Source: Henningerozyma blattae CBS 6284 (taxonomy: Eukaryota > Ascomycota > Saccharomycetes > Saccharomycetales > Saccharomycetaceae). Taken from it: a DNA stretch of 64,000 nucleotides. Below the pieces are notes generated by a model, which was given only the letters and a program-made list of their open reading frames with translations, had not been told where the DNA came from and searched no databases. The stretch is from contig NC_020186.1 of assembly GCF_000315915.1 (NCBI RefSeq), positions 620,001 through 684,000 of the forward strand, written 5' to 3'. Positions 10,458 through 19,955 of this stretch are shown piece after piece. Both the position numbers and the translations under genes were made by a program. Within the stretch, counting starts at the first letter, position 1, and each line of letters starts with the position of its first letter.

Positions 10458-12575
10458 TTAACCATACAACTTATCAACATTAGATTGAACTGTTTCCAAA
10501 ATCTTTCTCCTCTTTAGCTTTGATGCGGAAGTGACATAACCATTTTGTGGGGTCCATTCACCATCGAATAAGACGATCCCTTGTAAGAATTCTATCCCGG
10601 TTAACCCTTGTTTTTTACCAGTGTCTAACATTTCTGAATGAATTTTTTCAATTAATTTTGGATTGCTTAATAATTCTTTCATTGTATCTTCATCATCAGG
10701 CACAATTTCCAATTGTTTTGGAGTCAATAAATTCAACGATTTAGCCAAAGTAATCACTTGTGGAATATTTGGTACTACAATGCCTACTGGCTTTGTCTTT
10801 GTTTGATCAGCATAGACACAAATGTTGGCAACATACTTATTTGATCTATAAATGGATTCTAATTTTTCCAAAGCGATATATTCACCGTTTTGAGTCTTTA
10901 CCAAATTCTTCTTACGATCAATAATCTTTAATTGACCATTTGGTGTCCATTCACCAATATCACCAGTACAGAACCAACCATCTTCAGTGAAAGCGTTTTT
11001 AGTTTCTTCAGGATTCTTATAATATTCAGATGTAACGTTTGGACCTTTGATTAAGACTTCACCTTGATTGTTTCTTGCCAAATAATTCAATTCTTCACAA
11101 TCTCTTAATTTAACAGTGACACAAGAAGTTAAATCACCAGCTACACCTAAAGTAAAATGGTTTGGATATGTAATTGTAGTAGAGGCACAAGTTTCAGTTA
11201 ACCCATAACCTAACAACATTGGACAAATTAAAGTGGTGATAAATTCCTGAGCATCTCTTGAAATTGGAGACCCACCGTTCAAAATATACTTCAAATGACC
11301 ACCGGTAGCTTGTTTAACTTTACCAAAGACTAAATTACCTAGAGTGTCACCACCTGGGATATGATAATTTTTCATATTAATCTTGGAATAATACACTGAC
11401 CAAAATAATTTTTGTTTGTAACCTGGTAATTTTTCAATTTGTGACAATATACCTTTACGAACAGTTTCCCAAACAGCTGCGACACCGACCATGACAGTTG
11501 GTTTAAAAGCTTCCAAATCACCAGTACAATTTCTTACAGAAGTGTTTGTCAAAGTCTTAACGGTAGCATAACCGATGATAGACCCCCAATACAAGGCCAA
11601 CAATTCAAAGACCAATTCAAAAATATGTGCCAAGGGTAAAAAGGCAATAATACGATCACCGGCACCTACAAACCCTAAAACGTTAATACTTGCACCACCG
11701 ACACCAGCAACAATATTCTTATGAGTTAACACAACACCTTTTGGATCCCCAGTGGAACCTGAAGTATACATGATACAAGATAAGTCATCTGCCTTTGGTG
11801 GATGAATATCTATAGAATCCTTCTTTGCATCACCGTTTGAAATCAATTTATCAAAAGAAACGATTTTCAAATCTGGTCTAATCTCTTTAATCTTCTCCAT
11901 AGCATCATGAGCATCTTGGTATAACTTACCGTTGAATCTCTTATCTTTGGGGTCTATTGGTTCGGAATGAATCAAAAATTTGATATTGACTTTAGTATTC
12001 TTCAAAGGATTAATCAACGTATGTAAAAGAGCGTTATCTGTGAAAACTGCTCTAGAATCAGTTTGAATCATTGAGTGGGTCAACCCAGATTCACCTAAAG
12101 TATCATAAGCAGTCACAGTGGAGATCGATTGAGATTGAGCCCCTAAAAACATTTGCAGCCATTTTTGAGAAGTGCTTGCATAGATGTGCACTTTGTCAGA
12201 TTCGCCCGGTTTCAACCCCAAATCGATCAGCCCACGACCAATAGCATGGATGTTAGATGCCAATTGAACATAAGTAATGTACTTATAGTCACTCAAGTGA
12301 TAATAAGACCAATTTTTCTCCACTTCAGTTTCTTTACCATTGATTGTTTTTTTAATAATTTTCTTCTCTGTAACCACATCGATGATGTTTCTCCAACCAA
12401 GAGCTTTTCTATCTTTACCACGTTGGCAACATTCTAATGCAAATTCATAAACCGTCTTACTTTTGAAATCCTTAGGTCTTTCAATAGAACCTTCTTTAGC
12501 ATAAGTAGCTCTTCTTGGAGCTGTTTCAGTCTTGTCCTTTTGTGGACCTACTTCAACAGAATACAATTTAGCCAT
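10458..12575 (-). CDS. FAA1/FAA4: Long-chain fatty acyl-CoA synthetase (Faa1/Faa4)
   Basis: Activates imported and endogenous long-chain fatty acids to acyl-CoA at the ER/plasma membrane/lipid droplet. 705 residues (S. cerevisiae Faa1: 700). Motifs of the ANL superfamily in order: P-loop YTSGSTGDPKG (270-280), the block PLAHIFELVFE, GGSPISRDAQEF, GYGLTETCASTT (A5), DGWFCTGDIGEW, DRKKNLVKTQNGEYIALEKLE and a C-terminal DGEWTPQNG.VTSA.KLKRR. The FAA1 (YOR317W) and FAA4 (YMR246W) neighbours are both present on this track, so it corresponds to the ancestor of the pair. Confidence 0.95.
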   Translation of the reverse strand: MAKLYSVEVGPQKDKTETAPRRATYAKEGSIERPKDFKSKTVYEFALECCQRGKDRKALGWRNIIDVVTEKKIIKKTINGKETEVEKNWSYYHLSDYKYITYVQLASNIHAIGRGLIDLGLKPGESDKVHIYASTSQKWLQMFLGAQSQSISTVTAYDTLGESGLTHSMIQTDSRAVFTDNALLHTLINPLKNTKVNIKFLIHSEPIDPKDKRFNGKLYQDAHDAMEKIKEIRPDLKIVSFDKLISNGDAKKDSIDIHPPKADDLSCIMYTSGSTGDPKGVVLTHKNIVAGVGGASINVLGFVGAGDRIIAFLPLAHIFELVFELLALYWGSIIGYATVKTLTNTSVRNCTGDLEAFKPTVMVGVAAVWETVRKGILSQIEKLPGYKQKLFWSVYYSKINMKNYHIPGGDTLGNLVFGKVKQATGGHLKYILNGGSPISRDAQEFITTLICPMLLGYGLTETCASTTITYPNHFTLGVAGDLTSCVTVKLRDCEELNYLARNNQGEVLIKGPNVTSEYYKNPEETKNAFTEDGWFCTGDIGEWTPNGQLKIIDRKKNLVKTQNGEYIALEKLESIYRSNKYVANICVYADQTKTKPVGIVVPNIPQVITLAKSLNLLTPKQLEIVPDDEDTMKELLSNPKLIEKIHSEMLDTGKKQGLTGIEFLQGIVLFDGEWTPQNGYVTSASKLKRRKILETVQSNVDKLYG

Positions 12576-13242
12576 GATTTAATAGATGATATAAAGGTAA
12601 AAAAAATATCAAAGAATAATAATAATAATTGGGTGTAATATAAGAAGACAATGAGATGATCAGTCACTTATAGATATTAAAACGATTACAACAATAACAA
12701 AGAGACAATAAAAAAATATAAACCAAAAAACCAAATAGAAAAAAATTTAAAGAGAATCGGTAGATGAATTCTAATGTCGATCAATTAACTAGTCAAGTTT
12801 TAAAATAAAAAAAAAAAGTTTAATTAATAAAGATAAATGATTATCATTAATTTGAACCAAATTAGATAACAAACTCCAATAAAAAAAAATAACCCCGTGC
12901 CGAAAAGAGGAGAATAATGAAAGTCAAAGTGTCAGCCGGATGTTTATTTTATTTTTATTATTTTTTTTTCTTATATCCGACGGGATTCGGATATAAGACG
13001 GCATAAGCACGTGCTATTTCATGTCACGTGTATAAAAAATAAAGGTCACGTTTTTTAATTTCTCTTTTTTATTTTTAAATTTCTCTGGGCGGGAAAAATC
13101 AGACAAAAATTTGCATTGGCTATTTATACGGCTCAGAAAAACACGGGGCGGCCGGGAATAAGACTAACTCCGAAGGAAAATCATTATAGGTGATGCACGT
13201 GACATTTAATTGTTAATCATCTAGTTAATTAGCAAGTTATCA
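12576..13242. promoter_or_regulatory. FAA1/FAA4 promoter with E-boxes
   Basis: About 670 bp between the FAA start codon and the stop of the Flp-like gene. It carries CACGTG at 13008-13013 (inside the palindrome AGCACGTGCT), 13025-13030 and 13196-13201, plus CACGTT at 13047-13052: bHLH-type sites (Cbf1, Pho4 or similar). A 30-bp inverted repeat lies at 12969-12998. Confidence 0.55.
12969..12998. repeat. Perfect inverted repeat, 12-bp arms, 6-bp spacer
   Basis: Left arm TCTTATATCCGA (12969-12980), spacer CGGGAT, right arm TCGGATATAAGA (12987-12998). The arms are exact reverse complements. It is about 245 bp beyond the stop codon of the Flp-like gene and about 395 bp upstream of the FAA start. 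It has the shape of a recombinase target (FRT has 13-bp arms and an 8-bp spacer) but also contains CCG-N8-CGG and two CGGNNNTNA half sites, so it may be a zinc-cluster activator site of FAA. Confidence 0.6.
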
Positions 13243-14787
13243 TTAGTGATAACTATGACTATCATCACTACTACTACTACTACTACTAGTGTATGGCATG
13301 GAGAGTGAAGGAGTCAGTATTTCAGGTAAAGTATCCAAAGCTAATCTTGCTTCTTTAGAAGTTACAGAATATTCGAGCAGAAATGCAAGAACATCATGGG
13401 GAACTATTTTAGCCCAGTGGCCATAATGCAATTGAAGATTATCACTATAAGTGAAAGAGGTAGGTTCTTCTGGTAATGTATGCACTCGTACCATTCTTTT
13501 CTTGTTATTGTTGGTATATTTTGATATTTGATAATATCCACTAATTATAGCCCTGGTAGAATCCCGTACAGAATGACATGGGGTCAAAGTAGTAGTAAAA
13601 TTTCTTTTTTTCAATTCACTACCATCTATTGGACAAACTTTTGTCCAATTACCCAAACGATGACCTTCATTTTGCAACCCTATTTTATTCAAATAGTTGA
13701 TCATCAAATAAATACCCAAATCAGTCTTTGGAGCGTTTTTCAATTTAAATAAATGATGAGCAGGATGAACACTCATTAGTTTTGTATAAGCTGCGCCAAC
13801 ACCTTCTTTAAAGAATTGATATTTTTGATTCACATCATTAGTTGTTTGTATAGGAGACTTATTGTTTTGCATTGGCACATATTCAAATGGCCCATTCTTG
13901 TTGATTTTTAGATATTCTTCTAATAATTGTAACATATCACATCCTCTTGTATATGCAGGAATAAATTGAACAGTTCTTGGAATATTATTAAGTGTATTGA
14001 AAGTATGTCCACAAACAATAGTACCAAGATATTTATTTTTCTTCAAATGGAAACTACTAGGATCTAATCGGATCAAATCACTAATACGGCATGCATTAGT
14101 GAACGTCAATACAGAGATTAATTTATATCGGATACAACTCATTTCTCTTGAATGGTTTTCAAACATTGCAAAACATTGACTATATATATCCCATGGATCA
14201 CCATTTTTATTTAAATATTCCAATACATTTTGGTTGAATTTCAAATTAGTTTCACTATTCCGAATATGTTTTGAATTTGTATTTGGTTCATTATGATTCT
14301 TTAATGGATTTTTGTCAATGATAAATAAATTTTCTTCTTTACGTCCATCAGACAATATACGAAATTTCCATGGTTTAAAGAACGATTGTTCATTTAAAAA
14401 AGTTTGTAATTGAATTAATCTATTACCACTAATCCGATATTTAAATTGAATCTTATGTCTCGAATAATCAATTTCAAGAGAATTGATAGTAATTGCTTTA
14501 TTTTTTCGATACGTCCCATATGTGACTCTCTTAATCTTAGGGAAAGTATGCAAAATATAATATGATAATAAACTACCAAATATTCGCTTGTCAATTATTA
14601 CTTTATCCTTACCGAATAACTCTTGGAAAAGTTCCTCATAAATCTCAAATCTCACTTGAATTAAAATGATGAAATAATCTTGGACAGTCTTGCATTCTTT
14701 AAAAGCTCGAATCAATTCTCGTACATTAGAATTAGAATATGCGTCAACTTTACCACTGGCAACGATGGAATTTTTTTCTCTTGGCAT
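13243..14787 (-). CDS. Chromosomal Flp recombinase-like protein, catalytic residues lost
   Basis: 514 residues, uninterrupted. It aligns with the 2-micron plasmid Flp recombinase (423 aa) from about residue 70 to 475: IKRVTYGTYRKN..TINSLEIDYS..KIQFKYR, then TFTNACRISD..RLDPSSF.L.KNKYLG, then a gapless 59-residue stretch from YQFFKEG to LGNW. By that alignment Flp Arg191 is kept (Arg234) and Trp330 is kept (Trp381), but Lys223 is Leu266, His305 is Asp356, Arg308 is Ile359, and Tyr343 is absent; the nearest aligned residue is Phe397. It therefore should bind DNA but not cleave it. The C-terminus is a Ser/Asp tail coded by a CTA/ACT repeat. It is inserted between FAA1/FAA4 and COA6, which are close neighbours in S. 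cerevisiae. Plasmid-derived nuclear genes are known in yeasts, usually as pseudogenes. Confidence 0.85.
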   Translation of the reverse strand: MPREKNSIVASGKVDAYSNSNVRELIRAFKECKTVQDYFIILIQVRFEIYEELFQELFGKDKVIIDKRIFGSLLSYYILHTFPKIKRVTYGTYRKNKAITINSLEIDYSRHKIQFKYRISGNRLIQLQTFLNEQSFFKPWKFRILSDGRKEENLFIIDKNPLKNHNEPNTNSKHIRNSETNLKFNQNVLEYLNKNGDPWDIYSQCFAMFENHSREMSCIRYKLISVLTFTNACRISDLIRLDPSSFHLKKNKYLGTIVCGHTFNTLNNIPRTVQFIPAYTRGCDMLQLLEEYLKINKNGPFEYVPMQNNKSPIQTTNDVNQKYQFFKEGVGAAYTKLMSVHPAHHLFKLKNAPKTDLGIYLMINYLNKIGLQNEGHRLGNWTKVCPIDGSELKKRNFTTTLTPCHSVRDSTRAIISGYYQISKYTNNNKKRMVRVHTLPEEPTSFTYSDNLQLHYGHWAKIVPHDVLAFLLEYSVTSKEARLALDTLPEILTPSLSMPYTSSSSSSSDDSHSYH

Positions 14788-15291
14788 ATTAATTTTTAAA
14801 CTTTAAAAAACAACAAGAACAAAACAGACAATCCCAAAACCACCAAAAAGAATGTACAAAATAACAACTATGCAGGTACAGTTTTTTTTTTTTTTTTTCT
14901 TATTCGTATATTCAAGACTCTATAACTTGTTCTTTTCTTTGGAATTTTAACCCTAACTTTGTTTGTAATTAGTTAATTACTACCCTTACCTAAAAATTTA
15001 ACTACTTCCTATTATTCTATTTTTGGGTTTTCCGTTTTAGTACATAATTGTAATACCGTACTACCTATTTTACTTTAAAATANNNNNNNNNNNNNNNNNN
15101 NNGTTTCCTTTTTAGCATATTGTAATCCGTACACCATTTTCTTAAAAAAAATAGTAAAAATCATTTATTAGGGGTTCTGGTATTTTGATATAATAGATAT
15201 TATGCATATAATACATTACAATTATATTTAATTGTAAACGAACTATCGAGCTAGAAACTACTACTACTACTATTAATAGCCTAATATCATT
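14788..15291. other. Intergenic region with assembly gap
   Basis: Divergent interval between the Flp-like gene and COA6, with a poly-T tract at 14881-14898 and the 20-N gap. Short CTA repeats precede COA6. No gene seen. Confidence 0.5.
15083..15102. other. 20-N assembly gap
   Basis: Twenty consecutive Ns, a typical fixed-size gap of unknown true length, in the shared upstream region of the Flp-like gene and COA6. Confidence 0.99.
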
Positions 15292-15636
15292 ATGTTTGGA
15301 TTCATAACGGATTACTTCTCTACGAAGAAGTCATCTGACGATATGCTTACAAGAAGCGCAAGAGATCAATGCTGGAATGCTCGAGATGTTTACTTCTCTT
15401 GTCTAGATTCACATGATGTGATTAGTCCCAATTCAAAAAATGCAAAGGATATTTGTACTTCAGAAAAAAACAAATATAATGAAAATTGTGCCATTTCTTG
15501 GGTACGTTATTTCAATGATAAGAGACTTGTCGATTATAAAAAGAAAAAATTGATGGAAGAAAATGAAAATGTCACATTTGTTGATGTTAATCCAGCATTG
15601 TTAGAAAAAAAGATAATACTCCTCCATATGCAATAA
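15292..15636 (+). CDS. COA6: Cytochrome c oxidase assembly factor Coa6
   Basis: A twin CX9C-type intermembrane-space protein that helps deliver copper to Cox2. 114 residues (S. cerevisiae Coa6: 104). The cysteines are C27-x9-C37 and C55-x10-C66, the unequal CX9C/CX10C spacing that marks Coa6. Flanking blocks RDQCWNARD.YF.CLD and NENCAISWVRYF.DKR match the family. No cleavable presequence is expected because import is by the Mia40 relay. Strand and position fit YMR244C-A. Confidence 0.93.
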   Translation: MFGFITDYFSTKKSSDDMLTRSARDQCWNARDVYFSCLDSHDVISPNSKNAKDICTSEKNKYNENCAISWVRYFNDKRLVDYKKKKLMEENENVTFVDVNPALLEKKIILLHMQ

Positions 15637-15664
15637 TTGTATATCTACAGTTATACCCAGCTCT

Positions 15665-15695
<31 letters not shown>

Positions 15696-16239
15696 TATAT
15701 ATCTAGACTCTTATGTTCCGACTCTTTTTATATATCAAAAGTTTATATTCTAATACGCATTATTATGTTTTAAATATAAGGAAAAATATTTTCTTTATCT
15801 ACAAAAATTATAACTGAGTTCGAGAATTATTAATTTATTAAAATTATATTAAATATAGATGGATGATTATTAAAAGTGTTACTACATGAATAGAGAGGAA
15901 AAAAAATTATATGTAAAGGAGAAATAAAAAATATAGGAATATATCCTGGAATATAATCATGGTATGATTAAGAGAAGAGGGTAAAAAAAATAAAAAGAGG
16001 TAAAAAACACGATTAGTGTAATAGAATAATTTTTTCAGCCATCATTAAGGAAGACTAAGAGGTTCGAATAAATAACTGACATAGACCCAATTGGTAACTA
16101 TTCTTGACAGTATAAATTGATGTGTAATAATACACATAGCCAGAATAAAGAGGGAAGAAAGAAAAAAAGAACAAGTAGAGATTAACTCAAATTTTAGACT
16201 GTCCTGTCAAAATTAAAATTATTTCAGAAAAGAGTATTC
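15637..16239. other. Convergent intergenic region
   Basis: About 600 bp of AT-rich DNA between the 3' ends of COA6 and the MRH1-like gene, with a CTATAT/TATA microsatellite near 15663-15703. Nothing else seen. Confidence 0.4.
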
Positions 16240-17301
16240 TTAAACTGTTACAGAAGGAGCGTCACCTGCAGCAGCAGAACTAGATTCCCCTGGTTCTTCC
16301 TCATCTTCACTGTTTTCAATTTCAGTTTCATTATCACCAATGGCAGTTTCACCTGAATTTCTTGGTGACATTGGCAATTCTTTACCAGCATAACGTTTTT
16401 CTTCTGAGCTTGTTTGCTGTGGTCTTGGTAAAGAGGTATTAATACCTGGTAAACAATCATATCTGTTAATAATCCAGGATAAATAACCTGGGTAAATGGC
16501 GAATAGACATAAATCTAAAATACCGTAAAAGACAGCTTCTGCATCTGGAGTGATGGCATTACCACCTTCAGATAGACCCCAACAAACAGTGTATAGTAAT
16601 ACAATGATAGTGTGGGTAAGGAAGACGCATAATTGGAAACCTCTAATCTTCAAGTCAACAATTTGTCTCTTTAGTTTAATACCTTCAATTGTTAGCAAAA
16701 CAAAGACACCCATAACCCAATAACCCCATTTATAAGTCGAATGAATTAAAATACCAACTAGCAAACAAACAATCCAATAGGTGGTACCTAGAATTTGAAC
16801 TAATAGAGAATGTGCAATATCCCAAAAGAAGAAATCAATATTTTCACCTGCATGGACACATAGAGAAGCCATTTCATTTAAAAAGTAAAGAACAGGCCAA
16901 CTTAATACCCATCCAATAAATTTACAATAAAAGACCTGTCTAACGTTTGGATATTTATTTGTAATACTGTGACTAACATCTTCACCTCTAAATTCAGCTT
17001 GAATACCACCCCAACCTAAATTGGATGCATAAGTATAGTATGCAAATGATTCAAAAATACAAATAATAAATGGACCTGCAATGGTATATCTTTGTAGCTT
17101 ATTATATTCTTTTTTGTTTTCGACATAAAAAAACATAATAGCATAAATACCACCTAAGAACCCAAAAACTGAGAAGACAGTCCACAACCAATCTGAACCA
17201 CTTTCAGTCAAGTGAATATCGGTACCAGTTGGAGGATTTACATGAACTGCTCTATTACCTCTCTTAAACAGATTTACATAACCATTTTCTAGTGACGACA
17301 T
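16240..17301 (-). CDS. MRH1/YRO2: Mrh1/Yro2/Hsp30-family seven-helix opsin-like membrane protein
   Basis: 353 residues with seven hydrophobic segments between about residues 35 and 280 and an acidic Ser/Glu-rich cytoplasmic tail. Architecture and blocks (GSDWLW..F..F, GPFIICIFESFAYYTYASNLGW, R.VFYCKFIGWVLSWPVLYFL, WDIAHSLLVQILGT) are those of the fungal opsin-related family that includes Mrh1, Yro2 and Hsp30 at the plasma membrane. In helix 7 the segment GILDLCLFAIYPGYL keeps the Asp but has no retinal-binding Lys (Phe at the equivalent place), so it is an opsin-related protein, not a light-driven pump. Its location beside COA6 differs from the three S. cerevisiae loci. Confidence 0.88.
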   Translation of the reverse strand: MSSLENGYVNLFKRGNRAVHVNPPTGTDIHLTESGSDWLWTVFSVFGFLGGIYAIMFFYVENKKEYNKLQRYTIAGPFIICIFESFAYYTYASNLGWGGIQAEFRGEDVSHSITNKYPNVRQVFYCKFIGWVLSWPVLYFLNEMASLCVHAGENIDFFFWDIAHSLLVQILGTTYWIVCLLVGILIHSTYKWGYWVMGVFVLLTIEGIKLKRQIVDLKIRGFQLCVFLTHTIIVLLYTVCWGLSEGGNAITPDAEAVFYGILDLCLFAIYPGYLSWIINRYDCLPGINTSLPRPQQTSSEEKRYAGKELPMSPRNSGETAIGDNETEIENSEDEEEPGESSSAAAGDAPSVTV

Positions 17302-19955
17302 ATGTAATTTGATTAAAATTAATTTTTTATTTTTTTGCTTGTAGTATATTTTTTTATTTGCTATTTTAATTTTAATTATAATTATTTGGAAAATATTATG
17401 CTAATTAAAATTTAAACTATTTTTCTAATAGATATATACTAAATTGAATTTTGTTTACTTCGTTGAAACAAATAAACACAACACATAACGGGGTTGTCTA
17501 AGTAACTTAGTAAGAAACAATGCAATTACATCAAGCTTATATATTAATAATTTCTACTGTTTCCTTTTATTTTTTAAAACATCAAAATCGAAAGAAAACA
17601 AAGCATTATTGTAGGGAGTAAATAATATAGGAACGAAAGCACGCCACTTAAGTTATTTTTTTTATTTTTATTTTTTTTTTCATTTTGTAGTTCTGTGTAT
17701 TCTACTGTTTATTCTCATCTCTTATTACTAAGTTTTTTGTAAGTAATTTAATGTGTTGCAAAATAATTATTGCAATCTTCAGAAATTGCTCATAGGGTTA
17801 GGAATTGTTTCATGTAACATGGAAAATTTTGAATGGAACTGGCATAATTACCCCAAAAATAGAACCCATTGACACTTGTAGACCCAAAATAGGTAAAAAT
17901 CCATCTCCAGTCCGGGCCATTATTAGAACTCTCCAGACGTAAATTAACGGAGGGAATAATGGGAAGAGGTTGCCCTAGTTGTCATGCAGAAATATAGCTT
18001 CAACGGTTCTTCAAAAATGCCATATTTAGTATGACATTTTAATCTATAATTCTACATCAATATACTTGGTAAAGTAATTTAGGTATCTGAGCTTAAAGAG
18101 AACATTGAGCCTATTTTCCAGCATCTTCTATGGGTTATTTCCGGAGATGAGCCCCCAAAGAAGCCCACGTAGGGATGGGATTCTTCGCTCAAGTGGAAGC
18201 ACGCCCCCTTATAGGGATTCAATTGTAAAAACTGTACCTTACTACCAGATTCTTTCAGATGTGAATCAGTAGGAACTGTCCATTCTAATTAAAGGATAGA
18301 GGTGGGGGTTAGATGAAACCTTAACAGCTTTTTTCCAAAGGTAATGCAGAGTCATTTGAACCATTCAACTTAGAATTTCAGTAAGATGCAATAGGAACGC
18401 TGGTAATGGATGTTTACATTGAAGTTTTCAAATCAGGAGAAGGTTGACCCGATCCGTAATGGGATTTTATAAATATTTATATAAACTAATGTAAGATACC
18501 CATATTATTCTAACACGTATCAATACTCAAAGATAAAACACGTACATCCTTACAGTATCTGAAGTTAGATGCGAATCCTTTAGGGCAGTTTTCGTAGGTA
18601 GTGCTAGTATCAAAGGTACACTAGTGTTGATCTTTTCTTAAATAGGGAATATGTTTCCTACAGGGGATTTCATATCTACCGATTCCCTTTAATATTTATA
18701 ACTTACTTAACTCACGATAATCATCAAGGAAAAATATAACAAAAACACAATACCTTATTAGTGCTCTGATTGTTTTATCACCGGTTCGGTTATGAATGGA
18801 TTCAGCTGCCGAAGAGAAGTTACCTTAAGGAATAATCTCTTTTGAAATGAATAAACTAGTGAAAAAAGGATCAATAATAATAAACAATGCATTTACTTTA
18901 TTATGTATTAACTTATCTTTATCCCCGTAAAGATGAGCGATCGGCTGGTAAGTCTCAAGCAACCTTAAACCCTGATTAGTCTTTTTCTAAGATTTTATTT
19001 TCTCGGCAGGATCGATAGTCTTTTTACGGCATCAATAAAGGTACACGAAGCAATTGGAAACCCCTAGGAAAAAAAGGTCTTTAAAATCACTACATAATGT
19101 TTGTAGTTATTGTATACGTGTTCTACGTTTGCTGTTTTTTCGTTTTTTTAATATTCTTATCATTTTTGAAAGAAAAACAATAAAAACATATGCCATAAAT
19201 TTTTTGGTAAATATTGTAATATTAGTAAACTTTTATTCCAGTGATCCGTAATCTTTTCGTGACAGTTTATGTATGATGTTGTAAATTAATACAAATGAAG
19301 TTAATCATAGATATGTTTAGATCTTGTGATTGGATCTCGTGTCTCTTATTACAGTTAGTTATGCTATGCTTTAAATTTTTTTTAAAAAATTACAAAAATG
19401 TAGAAAAGAGCTTTTAGAAACGTTAGGTTTCAATACATTTAATGCGACTGTAAAAGAGATGGAATAGATTAAAAACATTTTTTCTCTATTATGGTAATAT
19501 AATTAATTTTTAAATAGTTAAACAATATAAGAGGTATATTGAGAATAAATAAGTTTTAAAGGAATGGATAAATAAATTCATATATAGATTAAAAGACTTG
19601 CAAAAAATAATGATAAGAAAAGTAAATTATAGTAAAGAATGTATGAATTAAAATAGCCTTAGTACCCAATTTTGATATGGAAAACCATAATAGAATGAAA
19701 AATAAAAACTAAGAGTCCTTGTACAGTCATTAATAACTGATATAAAAATTTGGAATAATATTCTAAACACTGTCAACTAATAAAAAAAAGTGTTTAATTG
19801 AAATTTGAGTAAGTGCGTGAATTGTCTAAAGTGTAAAATATATATAGTACAATGTGTAATAGAATTGAAAAAAAAACAAAAATAAAAAAAATAGAATGTA
19901 GAAGATAATTAAAGATCAATTAGTTTGGAAAGTTTGAATGATAGTCTTATTTTTT
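17302..19955. promoter_or_regulatory. Long upstream region of the MRH1-like gene
   Basis: About 2.65 kb without a convincing gene; it also reaches the 3' end of the SUN-family gene. It contains a CCCCCT block near 18203-18208 and AGGGG near 18661-18666 (STRE-like), fitting the stress control known for MRH1/YRO2. A 65-codon frame at 19054-19251 is judged spurious. The part 17850-18700 is less AT-rich than its flanks and may be an extended regulatory region. Confidence 0.4.

Noticed and set aside
13023..13060. GTCACGTG followed by AT-rich DNA, resembling CDEI plus CDEII
   Set aside because: No TTTCCGAAA-type CDEIII follows; better explained as E-boxes of the FAA promoter.
19054..19251. 65-codon frame upstream of the MRH1-like gene
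   Set aside because: AT-rich, hydrophobic run without similarity; inside a long regulatory interval.
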